Assembly (NCBI GenBank): GCA_023392115.1
Contig: JAEVZT010000055.1
Location: forward strand, 1 to 5,052
Source: Chloroflexota bacterium
GTDB lineage: Bacteria; Chloroflexota; Anaerolineae; Aggregatilineales; Phototrophicaceae
Direction: 5' to 3'
DNA: 5,052 nt
Shown: in pieces, positions 1 to 5,052 of the stretch
How the letters are laid out: every line of letters starts with the position of its first letter
How positions within the stretch are numbered: the first letter of the stretch is position 1
Notes under the pieces: generated by a model
Databases searched by the model: none
The model's input: the letters and a program-made list of their open reading frames with translations, nothing else
Told to the model about the DNA's origin: nothing
Translations under genes and position numbers: made by a program

Positions 1-91
1 AACCGTCGTCAAGGACAAGCGCCAGCCCGGCGAGCGTCAGGTGACGGTGACAATCCCCGTTGACCGGGAGATCGATGGAGGGGCATTGTGA
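1..91 (+). CDS. C-terminal end of an upstream operon gene, possibly RecA-like/ImuA (partial)
   Basis: Reading codons from base 2 gives 29 residues (TVVKDKRQPGERQ at the start, ending DREIDGGAL) and a TGA at 89-91; the start lies outside the window. Codon third positions are mostly G or C, as in the genes downstream, so the frame looks coding. The stop overlaps the GTG start of imuB in a GTGA (4-bp overlap), which makes it the preceding gene of the same operon. The VVKDKR-PGER-VTVTI pattern resembles the closing beta-hairpin of RecA-fold ATPases (compare VVKNK in RecA). imuA or a recA-like gene commonly sits in front of imuB, so an ImuA-type partner is the best guess. That is inference from position and a very short match; the visible piece contains no Walker motif. 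Confidence 0.6.
   Translation, partial: TVVKDKRQPGERQVTVTIPVDREIDGGAL
77..81 (+). promoter_or_regulatory. Shine-Dalgarno site for imuB
   Basis: GGAGG lies six bases before the GTG at 88, inside the end of the upstream gene. It is the strongest ribosome-binding site in the window and fixes the imuB start at this GTG, where the protein begins MIACVVIPFF, the position of the first Y-family strand. Confidence 0.75.
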
Positions 92-1296
92 TCGCCTGCG
101 TCGTCATCCCCTTCTTCGCGACGGCGCTCGAACGTCGGCACGATCCAACGCTGAGTCACGCGCCGTTGTGCATTGTGCGCTACAGCGCCAAACGGGGCAA
201 GGTCGTGGCAGCCTCGGCTGAAGCGCAAAGAGTCGGCGTGCAGCCGGGATTGTCGCTTTCGCGGGCGCGGGCACTGTGTCCGCAGGCGAACTTCGTCACC
301 GAGGATGAAACGCACTTATCGTCGGGGTTAGATCAACTGCTGGAAACGCTGTGGACGTTTAGCAATCGCGTCGAGGTCGATGAAAGTGCCCTGCCGCAGG
401 CAGCCGTGTGCTATCTCGATCTCGGTCAGGTGAACGAGGCGAGCGCGCTCGAACTCGGCAATGGGCTGCTCGACGCGGTCAGGGCGCGGCTGCGGCTGGA
501 CTGCGCGATCGGGATCGCCAGCGGCAAATTCCCCGCCTACGTCGCTGCCGTGACGGATCGCCCGCTGACGCTCGTCGCACGCGGTCAGGAAGCGACATTC
601 GTCGCGCCGCATCCGGTGGCGCTGCTGCCGCTGGAACGCGAGGTTGAGCGCAAGCTGGCGCTGCTGGCGATCCGCGAAATCGGTCAGCTCGCTTCGCTGT
701 CGCGTGAGGCGTTTGCCGGGCAGTTCGGCAAAGGGGGGCGAACGCTCTGGCTGCTGGCGCGGGGATTGGATGGACGGTGGGTCAAGCCGCGCCGGATGCC
801 GCCCGCTGAACGCGGCGTCAGCGTGTTCGACCCGCCGCTGACAACCCGCGACGCGCTTGATGACAATCTCCACCTGCTGGCGGGCGAGCTGGCAGACCGG
901 CTCGAGGGGCGCGGCGCGGCGCTGCACCGTATCTCCCTGACGCTGAAGGTGGCACATGGAGAGACGCACGCCGAAGAGCTACATCTGCTTCAGCCGGTCG
1001 CCAGCGCCAGCGGGATCGCCGAGGCGGCGATGCGGCTGCTCGAACGGATGCGCCTGAATCCGTCCGCACGCGAGGATGGGCTTGAGATGCTCGAAATGTG
1101 CCTGACGCATCTGGTCTCGTCCGCGCCACGTCAACTTGAACTCTTCACGCATAAACCGGCGCGGCAGGAATTGATCGATCTGGCGGCGGTGCTCGTGCAA
1201 CGCTATGGCGGCTGCTTCTATGAAGCGGTGGCGCAGGAGCAGGGGGCGATCTTGCCTGAACGGCGTTTCCGTTTCCTGCGGGTGGATGTCTCGTGA
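88..1296 (+). CDS. imuB: ImuB-type catalytically inactive Y-family DNA polymerase homologue
   Basis: A 402-residue protein with the Y-family (DinB/UmuC) layout: palm/fingers in about residues 1-185, a helix-hairpin-helix thumb at about 192-232 (IREIGQLASLSREAF), a little-finger domain at about 236-345, and a short tail ending in an LPERRF motif at 389-394. Aligned with Dpo4, the metal-binding acids are gone: the first-strand Asp is Val6 (with Pro8 two residues on), and the SIDEAYLD motif reads AAVCYLDL, so Ala106-Val107 replace Asp-Glu. This loss is the hallmark of ImuB, which acts as a scaffold for DnaE2 in damage-induced mutagenesis. QLELF at 349-353 is a textbook beta-clamp-binding motif, at about the position of the clamp motif known in mycobacterial ImuB. 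It overlaps both neighbours by 4 bp (GTGA). It is shorter than many proteobacterial ImuB proteins; nothing suggests truncation. An active Pol IV is unlikely given the missing acids. Confidence 0.9.
   Translation: MIACVVIPFFATALERRHDPTLSHAPLCIVRYSAKRGKVVAASAEAQRVGVQPGLSLSRARALCPQANFVTEDETHLSSGLDQLLETLWTFSNRVEVDESALPQAAVCYLDLGQVNEASALELGNGLLDAVRARLRLDCAIGIASGKFPAYVAAVTDRPLTLVARGQEATFVAPHPVALLPLEREVERKLALLAIREIGQLASLSREAFAGQFGKGGRTLWLLARGLDGRWVKPRRMPPAERGVSVFDPPLTTRDALDDNLHLLAGELADRLEGRGAALHRISLTLKVAHGETHAEELHLLQPVASASGIAEAAMRLLERMRLNPSAREDGLEMLEMCLTHLVSSAPRQLELFTHKPARQELIDLAAVLVQRYGGCFYEAVAQEQGAILPERRFRFLRVDVS
1281..1286 (+). promoter_or_regulatory. Probable Shine-Dalgarno site for the small DUF6504-like gene
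   Basis: GGTGGA lies six bases before the GTG at 1293, within the last codons of imuB. It is a moderate match to the anti-Shine-Dalgarno sequence with good spacing and supports the GTG that overlaps the imuB stop. Confidence 0.45.
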
Positions 1297-1547
1297 CTCG
1301 GCTGTGGCGAGAAGGTGAAAAGATTATCGTCGACGCCGATTCAGAAGGCGTGCCGCTGAGCTTGAGTTGGAACGGGCGAATGCACCCGGTCAACCGGATC
1401 GCCAAGCGCTGGCAGGTGGATATGTTCTGGTGGGAGCAGCGCGTCTGCCGGACGTATTTCAAACTCGCCTCGGAAACGGGGTTGTTGGTGATCATCTTCT
1501 ACGACCGCGTGGGCGGTGCGTGGTATTTGCAGCGGTTGTATGACTGA
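1293..1547 (+). CDS. Small DUF6504-like protein of the imuB-dnaE2 operon
   Basis: An 84-residue protein of unknown function, starting at a GTG that overlaps the imuB stop by 4 bp and ending 8 bp inside dnaE2. Aromatic and basic residues are regularly spaced: SWNGR at 25-29, KRW at 38-40, FWWEQR at 45-50, TYFKL at 54-58, IIFYD at 67-71 and WYLQRLYD at 77-84. I recognise this pattern (a "W-x-GR" strand, a Trp-Trp turn, then a Tyr-rich end) as the DUF6504 family, small proteins encoded beside Y-family polymerase and dnaE2 genes in several GC-rich phyla. Alternating hydrophobic stretches suggest a small beta-barrel or SH3-like fold; this is inference. There is no signal peptide, membrane segment or catalytic motif. 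Its place between the clamp-binding scaffold and the polymerase suggests an accessory subunit of the mutasome, but no function is shown by the sequence. Confidence 0.85.
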   Translation: MTRLWREGEKIIVDADSEGVPLSLSWNGRMHPVNRIAKRWQVDMFWWEQRVCRTYFKLASETGLLVIIFYDRVGGAWYLQRLYD

Positions 1548-4500
1548 TTACGTCGAACTGCACTGCCACTCCTACTACAGCTTGCTCGATGCCGCGTCTT
1601 CACCCGACGATCTGTTGTCACAGGCGGCGGTGCTCGGCATGGACACGCTTGCCCTGACCGATCACGATGCGGTCTACGGCGCGGTGCGTTTCGTTGGGGC
1701 GGCGCGCGAAATCGGCATCCGCCCGATCCTCGGCGCGGAAATAACCATCAATGGCAGTCCCGCTCCCCACCTGACGCTGCTGGTACAGGATAGTCGCGGC
1801 TGGGCGAACCTGTGCGAACTCATCACGCTGGCGCGGCACAACGCGCCAAAGGGTGAGGCGCTACTTCCTGCCGATGCGCTTGAGGGGCATACTGACGGGC
1901 TGATCGCGTTGTCCGGCTGCCGTCTTGGCGAAATTCCGGCAGCGCTTCGTCGGGGCGACCGAACAGCAGCACTGGCAGCAGGGCAGCGATACGTCGAACT
2001 GTTCGGACGCGAGCGCTTTTTTGTCGAGTTACAGCACCATCATCTGCCGCACGATGACGCCTTGCCCGCGTGGCTTGCCGCGCTTGCGGGTGAAATCGGC
2101 GTGGGCGTGGTAGCGACCAACAACGTCCACTACGCGACGCCCGACCGGAGCCGCTTGCAGGATGTGCTCGTCTGCATCCGCCACAACACGACGCTTGGCG
2201 AAGCCGGGATGCGCTGCCGCCCGAACGCGCAGTACCACCTCAAGTCACCGGAAATGATGCGGGAACTGTTCGCGCGTTACCCCGAAGCTGTCGACAACAC
2301 ACGCCTCATTGCCGACCAGTGCGACTTTCAGCTTGAGTTCGGCTTGCAAGAACTGCCGCTGTTCCCAGCGCCCCAAGGCATGAGCACGCACGACTATTTG
2401 CAGGAGCTGTGTCACGACGGCTTGAAGGCGCGCTGCGTCGACCTGACGGAAGCTGTGCAGCGTCAGTTAGACTACGAGCTGACGGTCATCGAGCGCAGCG
2501 GGCTGGCGAACTACTTCCTGATCGTCTGGGACATCGTCCGCTTCGCACGGGAGAACGGCATCCTCTGTCAGGGACGCGGATCGGCAGCCAATTCGCTCGT
2601 CGCCTACCTGCTCGGTATTTCGCCGGTCAACCCGCTCGAACACAACCTCGTCTTCGAGCGCTTCCTATCCGACGAGCGGCGCGCCGTACCCGACATCGAC
2701 ATCGATTTTCAGGCGGATCGCCGAGAAGCTGTTGTCCGGTACGTCTACGAGCGCTATGGACACGACCACGCCGCGATGGCGTGCACGTTTGTCTCCTTCC
2801 GCGCTCGTTCGGCGCTGCGCGACGTTGGCAAGGCGCTCGGACTGCCGCCGGAACTGCTCGACCGCGCCTCACGCGCCATCGACACGTTCAAGTCGGGGCG
2901 CATCGCCGAGGCAGGGGGTGTCGAGCAGCTTTTCGGCGCAAAAGCGACCTTCGAACAGCTGATCGAACTCGCTGAGCAGATCGACGGCTTGCCGCGTCAT
3001 CTCGGCATCCACAACGGCGGCATGATCGTCATGGGCGCGCCGCTAGCATCGCGGCTGCCGACCGAACCGGCGACCATGCCCGATCGGTATGTCGTCCAGT
3101 GGGATAAGGACGGGATCGAGGATGCCGGGCTGGTGAAAATCGACATCCTCGGGCTGCGGATGCTGTCGGCGATTGCCGAGACAAAAAGGACGGTTGAAGC
3201 AATTGCAGGAACGACACTGGACTTGGATACGCTGCGCTTCGACGATCCGGCGGTCTACCGGATGGTCAGCAAAGCCGACACAATTGGCGTGTTTCAGGTC
3301 GAGTCGCGGGCACAGCAGCAGGTCTTACCGCGCCTGCTGCCGTGCAAGTTCAACGACCTGATCATCTCGATCTCGCTCATTCGACCGGGACCGGTGCACA
3401 TGGTGCATCCGTATCTCCGTCGTCGCTTCGGGGAAGAACCGGTCGCCTATCCCCATCCGTCGTTGGAACTGGCACTTAAAGAAACGCTCGGCGTCGTCCT
3501 GTTTCAAGAGCAGGTGCTCAAGGTCGCGCGAGATTTGGCGGGGTTTTCGGGCGGTCAGGGGGAGCAGCTGCGGCGGGCGCTCGGCTCGAAACGTGCCTAT
3601 GAAGCGGTTGATCGCTTTCACAGCGCCTTCGTCGAAGGGGCAGTCACGCGAGGCGTCGAGCAGTCGATCGCCGATGCCGTCTTCGACACCCTGCGCGCCT
3701 TCGGCGGCTACTCGTTCCCGAAGTCCCACGCGGCAGCCTTCGCCGTGCTCGTCTATCAGTCCGCGTGGCTCAAACGCTATCACCCGGCAGCGTTCTACAC
3801 GGCACTGTTGAACCACCAGCCGATGGGCTTCTGGAGTCCGGCGACGATCGTCAGCGACGCGAAGCGGCATAACATTCGCGTCCTGCCGGTCGACATCAAC
3901 GAGAGCGAAGGACGCTGCACCGTGCAGGCGGGCGCGATCCGGCTTGGTTTCAACTACGTCAAGGGATTTGGCGATGTCGCCATCGAGCGCGTGACAGCAG
4001 CACGGGAGAAGGGCGCATTCCGCTCGCTGGCGGACTTTTGCCGCCGGACGCAGCTCCCCCAGCGCCTTATCGAACACCTCATCCTTGCCGGCGGGATGGA
4101 TAGCTGGGGCAAGGGGCGGCGGGCGCTGGTCTGGGAACTGGGCAAGCTCGACTACCGCGCCGATACGCTTGATCTCGTCCTGCCGGAAGACGACATCGCG
4201 CTGCCGCCCGTGTCGCTGCTCGACGTGATGGGGATTGAATACGAGCTGCTCGGCATGTCGCTGCGCGACCACGTCATGACCTTGTACCGCGCGCAGCTTC
4301 AATCGCGTGGCATTCTCGGCAGCCGCGAACTGGAAGACTGTACAGATGGGCAGGACGTGCGCGTCGCCGGGCAGATCGTCGTCCACCAAGCGCCGCCGAC
4401 CGCCAAGGGGCATCACTTCGTCACGCTCGAAGACAGCGATGGATTCATCAACGTTATCGTCCGACCGGATGTCTACGCTAGCTACCGCAAAACGTTGCGC

Positions 4501-4590
4501 GAGTCGCCGCTGCTGGTTGTCGACGGGAAGGTACAGCGCCGTCGCGGCGTCGTAAATGTGATCGCGGTGGAAGTGGCGCGACTTTTCTAA
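1540..4590 (+). CDS. dnaE2: Error-prone DNA polymerase DnaE2 (ImuC), C-family
   Basis: A 1016-residue alpha-subunit-type polymerase, close to the usual DnaE2 length. Order of parts: PHP domain at about 3-200 (HCH 8-10, TDHD 40-43, NNVH 194-197); palm with QGRGSAANS at 344-352 and PDIDIDF at 384-390, giving catalytic Asp385 and Asp387; the third acid Asp535 in VKIDILGLR at 532-540; IRPGPV at 614-619; FGGYSFPKSHAAAFA at 721-735; helix-hairpin-helix region at about 804-855; OB-fold at about 939-1016 (GQIV, AKGHHFVTLED, VDGKVQRRRG). All three catalytic acids are present, so it should be the active translesion polymerase of the cassette. The ATG at 1540 is chosen: PHP homology begins at residue 4, and it overlaps the preceding gene by 8 bp. 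An in-frame GTG at 1516 would add eight unconserved residues. The Shine-Dalgarno site is weak, so translation probably depends on coupling. No C-terminal clamp motif is seen, unlike replicative DnaE. Confidence 0.97.
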   Translation: MTDYVELHCHSYYSLLDAASSPDDLLSQAAVLGMDTLALTDHDAVYGAVRFVGAAREIGIRPILGAEITINGSPAPHLTLLVQDSRGWANLCELITLARHNAPKGEALLPADALEGHTDGLIALSGCRLGEIPAALRRGDRTAALAAGQRYVELFGRERFFVELQHHHLPHDDALPAWLAALAGEIGVGVVATNNVHYATPDRSRLQDVLVCIRHNTTLGEAGMRCRPNAQYHLKSPEMMRELFARYPEAVDNTRLIADQCDFQLEFGLQELPLFPAPQGMSTHDYLQELCHDGLKARCVDLTEAVQRQLDYELTVIERSGLANYFLIVWDIVRFARENGILCQGRGSAANSLVAYLLGISPVNPLEHNLVFERFLSDERRAVPDIDIDFQADRREAVVRYVYERYGHDHAAMACTFVSFRARSALRDVGKALGLPPELLDRASRAIDTFKSGRIAEAGGVEQLFGAKATFEQLIELAEQIDGLPRHLGIHNGGMIVMGAPLASRLPTEPATMPDRYVVQWDKDGIEDAGLVKIDILGLRMLSAIAETKRTVEAIAGTTLDLDTLRFDDPAVYRMVSKADTIGVFQVESRAQQQVLPRLLPCKFNDLIISISLIRPGPVHMVHPYLRRRFGEEPVAYPHPSLELALKETLGVVLFQEQVLKVARDLAGFSGGQGEQLRRALGSKRAYEAVDRFHSAFVEGAVTRGVEQSIADAVFDTLRAFGGYSFPKSHAAAFAVLVYQSAWLKRYHPAAFYTALLNHQPMGFWSPATIVSDAKRHNIRVLPVDINESEGRCTVQAGAIRLGFNYVKGFGDVAIERVTAAREKGAFRSLADFCRRTQLPQRLIEHLILAGGMDSWGKGRRALVWELGKLDYRADTLDLVLPEDDIALPPVSLLDVMGIEYELLGMSLRDHVMTLYRAQLQSRGILGSRELEDCTDGQDVRVAGQIVVHQAPPTAKGHHFVTLEDSDGFINVIVRPDVYASYRKTLRESPLLVVDGKVQRRRGVVNVIAVEVARLF

Positions 4591-4685
4591 ATTAGAGCTA
4601 CAAGGAATACAAGGTGGCAGCGCACTTGTACCATACGTCCGTTCCCGAAAAATCGATCCTACCTTCGGCGGAGAAAGAGAAAGAA
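4591..4685. other. Convergent intergenic gap without a clear terminator
   Basis: These 95 bases separate the dnaE2 stop from the stop of the minus-strand gene. They are richer in A and T than the operon and contain a purine tract (GGAGAAAGAGAAAG, 4670-4683) that is a pyrimidine tract just after the minus-strand gene. The only hairpin I find is a weak 5-bp pairing, CCGAA at about 4646-4650 with TTCGG at about 4664-4668, with a long loop and no T-run. No intrinsic terminator, RNA gene or promoter can be supported here. Confidence 0.5.
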
Positions 4686-5052
4686 TCAGAGTTCAGAGCC
4701 CGATGTAGGGGACGCACAAACCACCCGAAACCCGACACTCCTGTAATAGAGTTTCGGATTGAGCATGCTGCGAGCGGTGCAGCGCGCAACAACTGAATCG
4801 ACGATGCATGAGCCGCCCCGCAACACGCGTATGTCGCCGCTGGCATCAACATTCACCTGCGTCGGGTCATCGTACTTGTTCAAGCACCACTCCCATACGT
4901 TCCCGCTCATATCGAGTATCCCATACGGCGACGCGGCCTGCGGATACATCCCGACCGCGCTCGGCTGCCGCAGATTGTACGGACCCCGGCCGTCTCTCAA
5001 CTCGTTGATGTTGGCATAGCCCGGAATGTATTCCCTACCCCACGGGTATTCC
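4686..5052 (-). CDS. FGE-sulfatase/SUMF1-fold protein, C-terminal part (partial, runs off the right edge)
   Basis: The visible 121 residues run in from the window edge and end at TGA (4688-4686). From the edge they read EYPWGREYIPGYANINE, then GPYNLRQPSAVGMYP, SPYGILDMSGNVWEW, RVLRGGSC and SVGFRVVC, ending SPTSGSEL. The PWG, G-L-DM-GNVWEW, RGGS and GFR motifs are the signature of the formylglycine-generating-enzyme/C-type-lectin fold. True FGEs have two catalytic cysteines soon after RGGS; here those positions are Val and Ala, and the nearby Cys residues (directly after RGGS and in ARCTAR) align elsewhere, so this is a non-FGE family member. Its N-terminus and any fused domain are outside the window, so its role cannot be stated. 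The codon for the usual Trp after RGGS reads Cys (4808-4806). It is transcribed towards dnaE2 and is unlikely to be functionally linked to it. Confidence 0.93.
   Translation of the reverse strand, partial: EYPWGREYIPGYANINELRDGRGPYNLRQPSAVGMYPQAASPYGILDMSGNVWEWCLNKYDDPTQVNVDASGDIRVLRGGSCIVDSVVARCTARSMLNPKLYYRSVGFRVVCASPTSGSEL
4725..4757. repeat. Imperfect inverted repeat inside the FGE-fold gene end
   Basis: CCGAAAC at 4725-4731 is the reverse complement of GTTTCGG at 4751-4757, with a 19-base loop between them. In minus-strand RNA the stem could extend by one G-U and one A-U pair. It lies within codons of the conserved GFRVV strand, so it may simply reflect coding sequence; there is no following T-run. 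Confidence 0.35.

Noticed and set aside
1..87. LexA/SOS box or promoter for the operon
   Set aside because: The region is coding sequence of the upstream gene and shows no palindromic operator; the regulatory region must lie outside the window.
328..969. Minus-strand open frame of 213 codons opposite imuB
   Set aside because: It is Arg- and Gln-rich low-information translation antisense to a clear ImuB reading frame, with no family match.
1516..1539. Alternative GTG start for dnaE2 eight codons upstream
   Set aside because: The extra residues (MRGICSGC) are not part of the PHP domain; they are the out-of-frame reading of the preceding gene's end.
2347..2364. QELPLF in DnaE2 (residues 270-275) as a clamp-binding motif
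   Set aside because: It falls in the conserved linker between the PHP and palm regions, where DnaE proteins normally have LPxFPxP, so it is explained by the family rather than by clamp binding.
2409..2975. Plus-strand open frame of 188 codons in another frame of dnaE2
   Set aside because: Its Arg-rich composition is typical of the shifted frame of a GC-rich gene; the dnaE2 frame through the same bases contains the catalytic motifs.
3325..4416. Long minus-strand open frame of 363 codons opposite dnaE2
   Set aside because: It lies wholly antisense to well-conserved dnaE2 domains, has no recognisable motif, and is the expected shadow of a GC-rich gene.
4600..4614. Short direct repeat ACAAGG at 4600-4605 and 4609-4614
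   Set aside because: Two copies of six bases are expected by chance and have no associated feature.
4614..4796. Possible small plus-strand gene after dnaE2, starting GTG at 4614
   Set aside because: It has no good ribosome-binding site or motif, and most of it overlaps the conserved end of the minus-strand FGE-fold gene.

Overview
The window is GC-rich and densely coding. It holds the end of a four-gene, translationally coupled operon on the + strand (1-4590), which reads as a DNA-damage mutagenesis ("mutasome") cassette. A short convergent intergenic gap follows. The last part is the C-terminal end of an unrelated minus-strand gene that runs off the right edge.

Layout. (1) Positions 1-91 are the last 29 codons of an upstream gene, possibly the RecA-like/ImuA partner, but too short to assign firmly. 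(2) 88-1296 is an ImuB-type Y-family polymerase homologue. It has lost the acidic residues of the Y-family active site but carries a clear beta-clamp-binding motif (QLELF). (3) 1293-1547 is an 84-residue protein that I read as DUF6504 family, a small protein often found between imuB and dnaE2. (4) 1540-4590 is DnaE2/ImuC, the error-prone C-family polymerase, with all three catalytic aspartates, a PHP domain and a C-terminal OB fold. The junctions overlap by 4, 4 and 8 bp, so the four proteins are probably made together. (5) 4591-4685 is a 95-bp convergent gap with no convincing terminator. (6) 4686-5052 (minus) is the C-terminal part of an FGE-sulfatase/SUMF1-fold protein that lacks the catalytic cysteines of true formylglycine-generating enzymes.

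How the genes work together. In the known ImuA-ImuB-DnaE2 systems, ImuB is a non-catalytic hub that binds the sliding clamp and recruits the active DnaE2 to damaged templates. The window fits this: ImuB has the clamp motif but no active site, and DnaE2 has the active site but no obvious clamp motif. The small DUF6504 protein is the unexplained member. The operon promoter and any LexA site lie upstream of the window.

Organism. The GC-rich codon use, the imuB-DUF6504-dnaE2 order and an FGE-sulfatase protein with GYANINE-like and GFRVVC-like motifs are most like Chloroflexota. Actinobacteria or Deinococcota cannot be excluded from the sequence alone. The cassette looks intact and ordinary for its type. 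The main open questions are the role of the small protein and whether the FGE-fold gene has a diversified C-terminus.
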